DNA of 64,000 bases from Trametes villosa (lineage: Eukaryota; Basidiomycota; Agaricomycetes; Polyporales; Polyporaceae), in NCBI GenBank assembly GCA_002964805.2, contig PUDQ02000010.1:1798001-1862000 (forward strand), given 5' to 3'. Under the pieces are notes generated by a model. The model worked only from the letters and a program-made list of their open reading frames with translations, searched no databases and had not been told where the DNA came from. The stretch's first letter is position 1. Each line of letters opens with the position of its first letter. The translations under genes were made by a program, and so were the position numbers. Of this stretch, positions 1-10,954 are shown piece by piece.

Positions 1-55
1 GGTGGTAATTACCTGTCACACAAGGTATTCCCGGTACGCGCTGATCACTTTGCAG

Positions 56-975
56 CGGGACATGTAACAACCACATTGGCATGGGCGTGCGATACAACGC
101 GGAGAAGAAGAAAGTCGGAAACTACTACTCCACCCCCATCTACTCCTTCCGGTGCAAGTGCCACCTTTGCGACGGCTGGTTTGAGATCCAGACGGACCCT
201 CAGGTACGTCCAGAGGCAGTAGTATCTCCGCAGGCTTGACTGACGCAACGCTCAGAATACTCGATATGTCGTGACCTCTGGGGCAAGGCAGAAGGATGAA
301 GAGTGGGACCCCGAGGAGAATGGCGGCTTCGCGGTGCATGGTACGCATGCAATCTTCTCGCCGCGAGATGTGTACTCAACCTCATCTGCAGAGACCGACC
401 CTGACAAGGGTCCCATTGACCCCCTCGCCGCCCTCGAGAAGTCTACCGACGCTCAGAACCACATGAATAATGTCCAGATACCCCGCATAGAGGCCCTGCA
501 GAACGTCGCCGACCACTACAGCTCCGACCCGTACTCTCAGTCGCTACGAGTGCGCAAGCGCTTCCGGGAACAGAAGAAGATCGACAAAGCCCGCGAGGCG
601 GCAGACGAGCGCATCAAGACCACGTACGGGCTGCCGGAGAAACTTGCTCTTACAACTGAAGACGAGGAGCTCAAGGCGAAGGCGAAGGAGGAGTGGGCGC
701 AAGCGCGGCAGGCGCTGGAGGAGCAGAACAGCGCGAAGCGACGCAGGATCGGGAGCGAGATCGCTGTGATGCCCAGTTCAAGCATTCCTAGGCCATCGGC
801 TCGAGCAACGTCCTCTAGGGCGAGCGGGAGTAGTGCGGGGGGCGGCGCCGTCAGTGCGTTGCGGGCGAAGATCCTTGGCAATACCGCGAGGCAGGGCGTT
901 TCTATAGGAGGCCCCAGTCGTATGAAGCCTCCAGAAACCAAGGCGTCGAGAGGGGCATTGGTGAAGCGAGTATGA
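56..975 (+). CDS. Yju2/CCDC130-type splicing factor, 3' part
   Basis: This is the C-terminal part of a CWC16-family protein, closest in layout to CCDC130 (fission yeast Saf4), a spliceosome-associated factor. The gene starts before the window; positions 1-55 look like intron, ending in TTTGCAG. Coding exons are 56-203 and 256-975 (intron 204-255, GTACGT...CAG, phase 0). The family hallmark NHIGMGVRYNAEKKKVGNYY is followed by a CxxC pair (KCHLC), the second half of the zinc-binding pair, then an IQTDPQ segment and TSGARQKDEEWD after the intron. The middle is charged and helical (RKRFREQKKIDKAREAADER), and the tail is Ser/Arg/Gly-rich and probably disordered. About 289 residues are visible and 100-120 are probably missing at the N terminus. 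The family call is firm; CCDC130 rather than CCDC94 rests on the GMGVRYNAEKKKVGNYY spacing. Confidence 0.88.
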
Positions 976-1334
976 CCAAGGGCAGGCGTATACTGTATTT
1001 ATACCTATCATCCATGTAGCATAGTCTCGGGAGCCTCGTCGCAGCTCTTCTCTTTGTAAACCTAGTCACGGAACGTGGAGTTCACATAATACCTGACATG
1101 TGACATGCCTTCAATGTAATCGCCCTCAACCTAGCTAAATCTGGCGCAATTTGTGTGGCGATCGGAAGCGCTACCAGTGATGTTGTTTACTACTATGTTC
1201 AGGCGTTTGGAGGTTGGGATTAGCGGGCGCGAAAGTCTCGGCTTCAGCCTCCTTGTACTCTAACCAATACGATAAACGGTGGGTTCTTGGATTGCGTCGT
1301 TAGAGGGCACCTACTGACCACGGAGCGACCAGAC

Positions 1335-2734
1335 ATGACTTTATCCCGGCAAGCCATGACGGCCACAAAGAACATCCCAATCACCGTCTTCACAGGCTTC
1401 CTGGGAGCGGGAAAGACGTCAATCATCCTATCCTTGCTTCCACGCTTGCCGAAAGACTATAAGGTCGTTCTGCTCAAAAACGAATTTGGTGATGTAGAGG
1501 GTATGTCGCAGACATCGACTGGGTGTCTACGAAGATTGACCGTATGCGCGGACAGTGGATAGTCAACTGGCGAAACAATCGAGTCTCGCTGCGGTTAGCG
1601 AGATTCTGAACGGCTGCATGTAGGTCTCGTTCACACTAAATAGATATCTCAGAAAGCTACGAAGAATCGCTATGCTAAGATACTTTTCCCCAGGTGCTGT
1701 GTACTGGTCGGCCAGATGAAGAACGCCCTGCTAGAGATCCGAGGTATGCTGCTTACCTTCTCAATCTGTGTCCCAAGAAAGCATCGCTGAGCATAGTACT
1801 TCTGTCTAGAAAAATATAGGCCCGACAGGATATTCATAGAATGCTCGTGAGACTTCCTCTTGGCTCATGTGCGTTCACCATGCTCGGATGCTCACCCGCA
1901 TGCAGTGGATCCGCCTTTCCTGCGACGCTCGCCTTCCAGATTCGCGAGCTCGAGCGGGAAACGAACGACGATCTCAAGCTGGACGCGATCGTGACCGTGG
2001 TGGACGCCGAGAACTTCAAGGGCTACGAGGACACCTCCCCGACCGCGAAGATGCAGGCTAGCTACACCGACGTCATCCTCATCGTACGCAGCACCCCCAT
2101 CTTCCTACCCACACGCTGGATCTGACCTCCGAGCCTCGGGTAGAACAAATGGGAGCACATCTCCGAGCGCAAGCTTGACATCCTCATCGACCACCTCAAC
2201 ACGCTCAACGACACGACGCCCAAAATCAAGTGCCAGGGGCGCGCCGGGGTCGACCCGAAATTCATCCTCGGGCTCGACACGACGCTCTTCCAGCTCGAAT
2301 CTCGCGAAGTACTTCCCGCCGACGGCACACACCATGACGAAGTGGAGACTGTCACCGTCCTCAAGGGATACAGCCCCGCAGAGCATGCGCACCACGCGCA
2401 CGACCACAGCCATACGCACGCCCCCGTACCCCCTCCAGAAGCAGCGGACCAGAAGGCGGGCGAGGAAGACAACACGCCGATACTAGAACAGCAACTCCTG
2501 GATGCGCTCTCCTCCCTCTCGAAGGAGACGGTGTGGCGCGTGAAGGGCTTCGTGCGTCTGGAGAACGGCCTGCACATCCTCAACTGGGCTTTCGGACGGC
2601 ACGAGCTGACCCTCTTTGATGACACGGAGGGTAAGCACCACGGCTCCGTCAAGCTGACAGTCATGGGCGAGCGAGGGGAGGTGAAGAGGGCTGCGCGGAA
2701 GCTTGCTGAGAGGATCGGGGCACAGATTGCATAG
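1335..2734 (+). CDS. CobW/COG0523-family GTP-binding metallochaperone
   Basis: Members of this family are GTPases that insert or hand over metal ions; the eukaryotic ZNG1 group delivers zinc to methionine aminopeptidase. Six exons join in frame to 361 residues: 1335-1500, 1556-1619, 1694-1743, 1810-1846, 1906-2083 and 2144-2734. The P-loop GFLGAGKTS lies near residues 18-26. The metal-binding motif GCMCC is assembled across the second intron (GCM ends exon 2, CC begins exon 3). Next come IECSGSAFP (switch region), an Ala/Asp-rich VTVVDAENF strand, and a His-rich stretch HAHHAHDHSHTHA around residue 250. A CobW C-terminal domain follows, with VKGFVRL and LNWAFGRHELT. ATG 1335 is used; ATG 1356, in frame seven codons on, is an equally good start. 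A decayed copy of exon 1 lies at about 47.45-47.60 kb. Confidence 0.9.
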
Positions 2735-2930
2735 AACGTGTAGCAGTATAGGATGGTTAGAGATGTATCGAAATAGATGTACCAATGAAGTGCTGTCTCG
2801 CCGCTGGTGTGAGGCTTGCATTCGGGTACAGCGAAGTAAGCTCCTGAGAACACCTCTTGGCGACGCTTTACAACAGCGTCGGTAGACTATTTAGTCGACG
2901 TCGTTCTCCCTCAACGATAGTTTGAAGGAG

Positions 2931-3515
2931 CTCATATATATAGCTAGATATACTACTAACATACACAGCGCAGTTGGCTTCCCCGCATAAGGCGGGTACT
3001 AGACCCGGGGGCCACGATGAGGCCTGCGCTATCCCCAGGAAATACCCCAGCCTCTGCCACACCCCCCGGCAGGATCAAAAGACAGAAAGTACCAGTATAC
3101 CACCGAGAATACCTGAGCCACGTCCCCGAGCCTACTGTCGATCTTGAGGGCCCAGCTGCAAGGGCGTCGAGCTGAAGTCTTGAAGCCCCGTCAACCCTGC
3201 GAGCGCCATGTACTCCCGCGCCTAGCTGGCGCGGGTACCTTGCATGGCGCTTGGTTTTCGGGGGTGGCGATGATGGCGGTAAGGAAAGACGAGCGGAGGA
3301 GCGGGGGGAGGCGTTCATATACACCAGGACTCCAGGAGGCTGACCTGCCGGCGCTTGTTGAAGCGGCCGGAGGGCGGAGGCTCACGACGATGTACCGGGG
3401 TAGCCAGTTTCAAAACGGGCGGGCGGCGGGCCAACCATAGCCAGCGCGAATCCACCTGGTACCATATACGCAGGCGACGAGAACCTAATATATGGTTTGA
3501 GGGGTCGACGATACA
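2931..3515 (+). repeat. Duplicated repeat segment, copy 1
   Basis: This stretch between the CobW gene and the F-box gene is repeated in the same orientation at about 47.60-48.18 kb. By eye the two copies are roughly 80-85% alike over about 480 bp, with small indels. A 72-nt block (2961-3032 here, 47631-47702 there) is identical. The reading frames inside it, such as 3144-3440 on plus and 2868-3062 on minus, match between copies only as far as the DNA does and are broken by indels, so I do not call a protein. Homology continues weakly into 3440-3515 and resumes in the F-box tail near 3820. Genome copy number is unknown; it could be a dispersed repeat or just a local duplication. Confidence 0.8.
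2961..3257 (+). ncRNA. Candidate structured RNA, copy 1 (hypothetical)
   Basis: The 72-nt invariant block holds a terminal inverted repeat AGCGCAG (2967-2973) / CTGCGCT (3024-3030). Inside it are two mutually exclusive hairpins: CCCGC-ATAAG-GCGGG (2982-2996) and CGGGT-ACTAG-ACCCG (2993-3007). GCGCAGTTGGC and GGTACTAGACCC resemble Pol III A-box and B-box elements, though the second fits poorly. A second hairpin at 3201-3251 is followed by TTTT near 3254-3257, which could end a Pol III transcript of roughly 290 nt. No known RNA family is recognised and the strand is an assumption. The call rests only on conservation between two copies and foldability. Confidence 0.3.
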
Positions 3516-3732
3516 CCTCCAGGAATGCTTTGACCAGCACGTGTTGGGCAGTCGTCGAAGCAGGAGCACTCCGCTCGAAGTCCAGGTGAAGGGAGGTATC
3601 ATTAGATCGAGCATATTAGTCCAGATAGTTAGGGATATCGAAGGTAGCAATGTGAGCAGAAGAGAAATCCTGGGTATCGACGCACTCCGTGCAACGGTGC
3701 GTTGCGTCTCTAGCACTGCAGCAACCACAACC

Positions 3733-5372
3733 TCACAGACGGAGGTGGGCTGCGAAACACCCAGTCAGCACATCAGACCGATAACAAGGGCCAGACCGCT
3801 CACCATCTATGTTCGTAATCGTATCCAGCTCCGAGTCGAGCAAGAAGCGACGAACACGCTCTCCCTGGCTCGCCGAGATCGGCCGCAGGGTCCTATCGCC
3901 CTTGCGCTCGCCCTTCTCGACGCGATACCACGTGTAGTCCGCCGGCGCACAGTCGTACGCGTCCTCGTACCACGCGTAGTCGTCCGGGTGCCCGCCGGGG
4001 GCACGGCGCTTCGCGGCCCACGCGATGTAGCGGAGGCTCGGCATGACCTGCATGATGCGGTCTGGGAGGTCGGCGAGGGTCTGGATGTCGTCCTCGTGCC
4101 ACGGCGCGTCCAGGGAGTCGGCGGTCGGCGGCTGCGGCGCCACGATACGCAGGCAGACTAGGGAGTAGCGACGGAGGCTCTGAATGAAGTGGTTCTGTAT
4201 CATATGCAAGGTCAGCGCTGAAGCCGTGAGAGGGCGGAATGAATTGAACATACCACCCATCCCGGTTCGTGGCGCCGCTCCCAAGTATGGCAATGAACAT
4301 CCATGAACCTCAGCCGGGGAGCAGCACGTGGCATCTGCGTCCAGTACTTGAGCCAGGTCGGGGTATCCATGAAGCAGTGCAGCGCGATGCCAACGGGAGA
4401 GGTCTCGTATATCGTCCGGCGGAACGTCCTGAGCTCGCGAGGGTACCGGCGGAGGTGCAGCAAGTGGACGGGATGCCGCATGCACTCGAATGTCTGCAGT
4501 TCCGTGACTGAGAGGCGACGAAGCGGCTGCTTGGAAGACCGCCGCAACTGTGTGCTGTTGACGTGCTGCTCGAAGACCTCTAGGTTGGGGAAGGCCTTCA
4601 CAACGTCGAACTGCGGATGCCACCAGTGGACGGCGAGGTGTCGTACTTGAGCAAGTGGAACGGGGACCGCTCGGAGTTCTGGAGGGGCAGGGATACCCTT
4701 GAGGTCCAAGTCGACGGCATGAAGCTCTTTGATAGGAGCAAGCAACTCTAGTATCTCATGGATCACGTCGAGAATGCGACTAGCCTCCATGGGAGACTCG
4801 GCCTTGACGGGCGAGATGTGCAGGACTCGAGGGTGGCTGCAGAGACCCGCGAAGACTGGTAGGACATTGTTGTCGATGTCGCACAGCTCGAGCCTGACGA
4901 TCCTTGACATAGAGGCAACAGCAAGAGTAATGCGAGGGTCATGCTGGAGCAAGTGCGCTGTATGCTCAAGGTGGAGATGCGACAGGTTGGAAGCCGCCTC
5001 GAGAATGTCTCCTACGAGAGACGCGTGCGAGTACTCGTACGTGTTTTTGGGAAATGTCCAGTTGGGGTCGTCCTGCCAGGGCCGTTCGATGAACGCAGAG
5101 CCTAGAATGGTCAGGCTGCGAAGGTATACCGCTGGCTTCGTTTCGCCAGAGAGTACATGCGCGTGGAGACGAGCAAGGTCAGAGCGCGTGCGGCAAACGA
5201 AGACGGCGGGAACTCGGTGGACGGTGAAGTCGTGGAACCGTCTGGAGGTGAGAGCGAGATTGAGCGCGTCGCGCCCGCGCAGGTGAGATGCGAGTTCAGC
5301 GAGCACATCTCCGTTCAGGATGGACACTGAGAAAGCCGTTGACGGACTTGCTAGCGCGACAGCGTCGTCCAT
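3733..5372 (-). CDS. F-box/leucine-rich protein
   Basis: This is a probable SCF ubiquitin-ligase substrate adaptor of the large basidiomycete F-box family. The two exons are 5372-4254 and 4194-3733, with a 59-bp intron 4195-4253 (GTATGT...ATACAG, phase 0), giving 526 residues. The F-box lies near residues 17-55 (SILNGDVLAELASHLRGRD, then NLALTSRRFHDF). Irregular leucine-rich strands follow, such as LHLEHTAHLLQ and VDLDLKGIPAPPEL. The C terminus is Trp/Tyr-rich with AWYEDAYD. No substrate can be inferred. The gene lies divergent from the J-domain gene, 434 bp away. A short piece of its 3' end, around GTCGAGCAAGAAGCGACG, is copied near 48.21 kb. Confidence 0.82.
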
Positions 5373-5806
5373 CTTGCGCGCAGGAGCGCGGACGGGGGAG
5401 AGGGCGCGGTTGAGCCTGCCAGCGCAACGAGGTTATCAGACCACTCGGCTAACTGTCTCACAGGCGAAACTCACCCATCGTAGTTGCGCGTATGTTCGCA
5501 TCTCGACGAAGCAGAGCGGTCGACGCCAGTGAGGGTTAAAAGAGAGCTTGAGCGGCCTCGTGTACGGAAGCAAGGCTGGAAGGCGATCAGCTGGCTGAGC
5601 TCGACGGAGGCCATCGCTGCCACGTTTGGGCAGGTCGTGGACAAAGGCAGGCCATCTTATCAGATAAGATGACTGGGCCGTCCCAGGCACCGCGCACGTG
5701 GACTCTGGAGCGCGCCGCGACGCGACCAGCGATCGGGCAAGCGCCCGTGATGGCCCTCCCTCGAGCAGAAATCACATGGCCGCCCCCTCCGTTCTGCTCG
5801 ACGACC

Positions 5807-7106
5807 ATGTTCTCGTATGTCTGGAGCTCAGGTATCTCTCCCAGCGCGCACAAAACATATCCCAGTTCTAACACACACCCCGTAGCCAGCACATACTTCC
5901 ACCTGCCCATCGACGAGGACGACGATCATCTCGAACCGGGCAGCCCCGCTCCCTACCGCACCAAACACCTTCCCTGGCTATCGCCCGAAGCCACAGACTC
6001 TGACGACTCCGACGACGCGTCTTCCGCTCCCTCCGGCTCATCCACGCCCACCGCATCCACATCCAGCCCTCCCCAAACCCGTGCAGGCCCCGCGCCGCCT
6101 CCGAAGAGAAGCAAGGCGGTAATCAACGAAATTCTCGCCCAAAACGACTGTTACGCCGTTCTCGGCATATCGCGTTCCTCCCGGACAGACAGAGCCACCC
6201 TCCGGCGCGCCTACCTCGCGCGAAGCAAGGCCTGCCACCCAGAGTATGTCCTTCCCTGCTTCCTGCCTCTCCCCGCCGCTAAATAGGCATGATCTTCGCA
6301 GCAAGTTCCCCGACAACCCCGAAGCTACACGGGCGTTCCAAAAGGTCTCTGTGGCGTACGACATACTCAGCAAGCCCTCCTCCAAGCGCCTCTATGACAC
6401 CCGCTCCCAGCAAGCACCATTCGATTTCTTCGCAACTCGGTCCTTCCCCCAGGCCGAGGAGACATTCCGCAGTGTCGTTATCGGCGTCTTCAATGACCTC
6501 CTCGATGGCGACCTCGAAATGGTCCGCACCCTTCTCTGTGAGCTTCAACGTTCATAGATAATTGCCACGGTGACCGACGCCTATTCCTGCAGCTGCGGTC
6601 AATAGCATGAACCCCTCCCTCCAGCTCGGCGAAGAGGGCATCAACTCCGTACTAATGACCCTCCAAGCCATCCGCACCCGCGCCCTCAGTACGCCACATC
6701 TCCCAATCACATGCACTCTCACTTGCTCACCTCATCCCTCCCTTTTGTAGCCTGCCGAACATGCATCCTCGCACTGCACCACGAGCTCACGCGCCTGCTC
6801 GAGGTGCAGCGCGCCTTCCGGCAGCTCTCCTACTTCGACCTCCGCCGCCGCTCCCACCTCTCCATCCAGATCGCGCGCCTCACGATCGGGCTGCCCATCG
6901 CGCTCGAGGACGCACTTCGGCGCGAGAGGCAGGTGGACTATGACGACGATGAGGATGGCGCGCGCGACGGCGTCGGCGACGGGGACGCCTCCGAGGCCAA
7001 GGCCAAGGCGGCGGCCCAGACTGCGCTGCTGAACCGCCAGCTGTACGGTCTCCTACGGACTGTCGTCGCGGTGCTCGAGCGCATGGAACGCCTAGTGGAC
7101 AAATAG
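5807..7106 (+). CDS. J-domain (DnaJ-type) co-chaperone
   Basis: J-domain proteins stimulate Hsp70 ATPase activity. Five exons give 349 residues: 5807-5814, 5890-6243, 6302-6537, 6593-6688 and 6751-7106. The first coding exon is only 8 nt (ATGTTCTC), joined to give MFSTYFHLPIDEDDD. An acidic/Ser-rich N-terminal region of about 75 residues precedes the J domain, which begins near NDCYAVLGISRSSRTD. The catalytic HPD is created by splicing: the unspliced frame reads HPE, but exons 2 and 3 join to CHPDKFPDNPEATRAF. After the J domain (SVAYDILSKPSSKRLYD) comes a helical C-terminal part without Gly/Phe or zinc-finger regions, so this is a class C protein. An upstream in-frame ATG at 5750 would add 19 residues. 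The class is sure; the client is unknown. Confidence 0.85.
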
Positions 7107-7601
7107 CCCTCACTCCCCAGCTATCGCCGGCTTCCCACACTTACATTATTTGCTTCTTATCCACACGGTACTACCGCCGCATATGCCTCCCCACGTCTCA
7201 GCATACCATAGATCTCCCCCCCTCTCTCCCCAGCTCTGCTTGCTCGCCATAGAACTATCCGGAAGTGTACTCATTAAGGGGATCTCGCAGCCAGATCATG
7301 TAACCACGATACTCATTCACTCACTCAAAGCCACTCGCTTGTATCTACATGTGTAACAGGGGTGCCGGGACGGAGAACGGAGAACAGCAAGCGATATCGA
7401 TAAGGTAAAGAGCAACAAGGGGGAGAACTACTATACACAGCGCTGTGCCCTCGCGGACGAGGGCGGCGCGAAAAAACGGAGCAGGGTGAGAGCATACAGT
7501 ATGGAACAGAGCGGGAGAGACAAGCCTAAGAAGATACAAACGATGGTACACTGTCCGCCCTCACAACCTCACAACCCGGCGACCTCCTCCCGACCTCGCT
7601 C
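7107..7601. other. Convergent 3' spacer
   Basis: A 495-bp spacer separates the stop codons of the J-domain gene (plus) and the Zn2Cys6 gene (minus). I see no coding frame with family resemblance and no structured RNA; it should hold both 3' UTRs. Confidence 0.6.
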
Positions 7602-10600
7602 TCAGCCTTGCGGCGGTGGGGCGAACTGGGGAGCAGGTCTCTGTTGCTGCTGCTGTTGCGGCTGCGGCTGTTGCTGTAACAAACATCAGCGTTCCGCCCC
7701 CTTGAGAGATAATGCGCAGCGAGCCGACTCACCCCGTTCGTCCACTGCATCTGCGCGGTGCTCACCGTTGGCGAGATGCTCTCCTTCTCCTCGAGCACAT
7801 ACTGGTCCGCACTCTGGTACCCATACGAGGCCATACCCGGCGCGCCCCCGTTCGCCGCCCCGTCCTGCGCACTGTACAGCGGGAAGAAGTAGTACGACGG
7901 CACCTCGGGCATCTCCTGCCCGTTCCCGTTCACCTTCGTCCCGGGCGGCCCATGCTGCGACCCCGGGCTGCCCTTGATCATCGGGCCCGGGCCGCCCTGC
8001 GGGCCATGCGGGCCATACGGGCTCGAGTGGCCCAACCCGCCGTACTGCGCAGGGCCCATCTTGGGCGTGACGGGCGCGGGGCCGGGCTGCTGGCCGGGGC
8101 CCTGCGGGGGCTTGACGTTGAGGATCGGGGCCTCGCCGTCCCAGTCCTGCTCGGCGAGGAGCACGGGCGCGCTCGTCGGCGCGACCTGGTGGAGGTTCGC
8201 GTCGAGGACCTTCTCGGCGAGCTTCGCGATGAGCGGGTGCCCGCCGGAGAGGTCCTTGCCCTCCCAGCGCCAGCGGAAGGACGGGAGCATGTCGAGCGCC
8301 ATCCAGACGTCCTCGAGCGCGGTCTGCTTCGGGATGCGGTCGCAGCGCGACATGTGGCCGTACAGGATCACCATCGCGGCGATGTGCAGCGGGATGGGCG
8401 AGACGAAGAACGCGATGTCGGGGTACCGGATGAGCTGGTTGTGCACGACGATGATGTTGTGCGAGGCGACGATCGCTGCAATAGACGTCAACATGCGCAC
8501 AAAATTTTATCATGTTCCAGACGAGTCTCACCATCGACGAGCGCACGGTGCCTCTGCGAGTACTCGAGCTCCTTCGAGCTGAACAGCGCCCGGAGCAGCA
8601 GCACCTTCGTAATCCCGATCTTCAGCAGCGTCAAGCCCTCGTCCTCGCCGATGTTCGACACGAACGACGTGCGCTTCTCGATCGACCACTCCTCCGTGCC
8701 GCCAAAGTACCACTTGTAGCGGTCCGGCAGCTGTTTCTTGTACAGCGTCATGCTCTTCGTGATCCGGTTCGCGTGCCGGATGATCGAGTCCGCCGTCTGG
8801 CGCGTCGGCGCGTACAGCGAGTTGATGATGTCCGCCTGGATCTCCGCAATCGACGCGCTCAGCACGAAGTGCTCCGAGATGTCTGTCCCCTTCCCCCGCG
8901 TCGGCCGCGGCGTGTTCGAGTCCGACGGCGCGATCGCGAGCGGCCGCCCGAGCAGGATGGACGTCCCGCGGTCGTGCACGAGCACGATCGCCCACAGGCG
9001 GATGCGCAGCTGACACTCGTCGTCGGAGAAGACGTTGTCTTGCGAGGTGGGGTCGTGGTGCAACCCGAGCTCAATAGCGAGCCTCACGAGACTGCCTATC
9101 AGGCGCCACAGCGCACGGCCCTGTCGCTGTCTGGGCGTCAGTCCCGGTGTCCTTGCGGTCAGCTGGATGGTCCGTCGACGGCTCACCTCGGTATACAGGT
9201 ACCAGTGCAGCAGGATCAGCGCCTGCAAGCTGGACACCGTGACACGGAGGTCGGGCTTGACGGCGAGCGCAAATTGGAAGAACTCCTCGTGCTCAGGCCA
9301 CTCGGGCGGCATGAGGTTCTTGACGGACGTGACGCTGTGGACGCCGTTGTCCAGCTTGCTCGCACGGTGGTTGAGCTCGCTGAGTGTGCCGAGTGCCATA
9401 ACGAGGTACGCGCTGCAGACGAAGCCCGGGTCATGGGGGAGCATCTGCCCGTCGTACAGGGCGTTGAGCGTCGCCTCGAACTCGCGCCGAAGCAGGACCG
9501 GGCGGTGGAAGTTGAGGTTGGAGAAGTACGTGTCGACGATGGTCCGCATGGTCTCCCGGGACTTGGGCAGGTAGACGGGGACCGTCTGCGCGTTGGCATG
9601 CTGGGCGGGACTACCGCCCGGACTGCCGGCAGGCGGAGAGACGATGCTGTTGCGACGCATCGAAACGGTGACCCACTTGACCGGGTCGCGCGGCAGGGAG
9701 GAAGGCTCCCCAATGGCGCGGTCGCGGCCCGAAATCAACGCGCTCGATCCTACCGCAAGGTCTTCTCTGTCGGCCGGAGGAATGGTCACGTCGTTCATGA
9801 TCGCGCCTGACACGCCGAATGTCTTTGCAAGAGCCTGAATAGGGCGAAGCGTTAGGACTGTCACCAAACAGGCGCATGCAGACGGATTGCGCCATCCACC
9901 CCAGCGGAGGAGGCGCAGGAGCACACGCGCTTCGAGCAATCAACTCACCTGGGTGCTGGACATATCAAATGAGTGCGGGTCCTGGCCCGGAATCTCATGC
10001 GGAGAAGGTGGTCTGTGCGGCATGCCGTGCGGAGGTGCCAATGGGTGCTGGAACGGCGGGGCCATGCGGGGATCGTACCCAGGAGGTGGTGGCCCACCTT
10101 GCATCTGCATGTGCGGCGGTGGGGGCGGAGGGCCGTAAGGACCTGGAGGATAGTGCATCGCAACGGGGCCGTGATAACCGGGCGGCATCATGGCCGGTTG
10201 GCCAGGGTGGGGCGGGGGAGGCGGAGGTCCCGGGTAAGGATACCCTCTGGGCGAATCCATGGGGGGAGGGGGAGGACCCTCGGTGCGCAGAGGGAAGCCG
10301 CGATGGCCGGACTCCGGTGAATTGGGCGCGAACTGGAAGTTGGAGGCGATAGCATTGTCGCTGGTGTCGATGTCGATGCCCTCGCGCGCGAGGATGTTGT
10401 CGAGGTCTTCGAGGTGGAAGCCTGGATAGTGACGCTTGAGGAGGGCCTCACACTGGATCAGTTGGCGCTCGATGCGCTCTGTGTGGCCGCGAGGGGTGAG
10501 GGTCTGGCGATGGCGGTCTTCCTGCTGGCAGACAGTGCCGGCGGTGGCACAGGCGGTGCAGCGGGGGTGCTTGGAGTCGCACTGCTCGACGAGGAGGACG

Positions 10601-10954
10601 GGGGAGGGAAGGAGAGTCGGGGCGGGTGTTAGCGGACTCGGATGGGAGACGGGGGATTTGCCGTCGGTGTCGCCCGACGGGACTTGCCTTAATTTTCTTA
10701 CTCCTACACCGTGCGCACGCCTCATGCGAACGCCTCAGACGTCGTGGCTCGGCTGGATGCGGGGCTTCTTCGCCGTTCTCGTTCACCTTTCTACGCTTTC
10801 TGGGTGCGGATTGCTGGCCTGGGTGTGGGGACTGCAGTTGCTGCTGCTGCTGGGGCGTCGGCGGGGGCTGCTGATTGGGATCGATCTGGAGGGCGGATTG
10901 GAGCGATGAGTGGGCGAGGTTCAGCTCTGGGTGAGGCGGGGGCGGGTAGGACAT
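7602..10954 (-). CDS. Zn2Cys6 transcription factor with fungal-specific TF domain
   Basis: This is a nuclear DNA-binding regulator of unknown targets. Six exons give 985 residues: 10954-10688, 10581-9949, 9834-9187, 9126-8532, 8475-7733 and 7673-7602. The binuclear zinc cluster is split by the first intron: CARCRSKKIK ends exon 1 and CDSKHPRCTACATAGTVC begins exon 2, restoring all six cysteines. That intron starts AAG|GCAAGT, a GC-AG intron. A linker/dimerisation helix follows (IERQLIQCEALLKRHYPGF), then a long Pro/Gly/His-rich stretch (about residues 190-300). The middle-homology domain runs about 350-750, with VDTYFSNLNFHRPVLLRREF, GRALWRLIGSLVRLAIELGL and GRPLAIAPSD. The tail is Gly/Pro-rich and ends in a Gln run. 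The start is the ATG of MSYPPPPHPELN; a longer N terminus has no ATG with better context. Confidence 0.88.

Noticed and set aside
2967..3030. tRNA gene
   Set aside because: The 64-nt span with 7-bp ends resembles an acceptor stem, but it is too short, lacks a T-arm TTC loop and a proper anticodon arm, and the B-box match is poor.
2868..3062. Short frame shared in part by both repeat copies (minus strand)
   Set aside because: The similarity follows from DNA identity of the 72-nt block; outside it the frames diverge by indels, so protein-level constraint is not supported.
6230..6245. J domain with degenerate HPE instead of HPD
   Set aside because: Only true of the unspliced frame; splicing at 6243/6302 gives HPD.
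8512..9810. 432-codon plus-strand frame
   Set aside because: It is antisense to exons of the Zn2Cys6 transcription factor and is a mirror of its codon bias.
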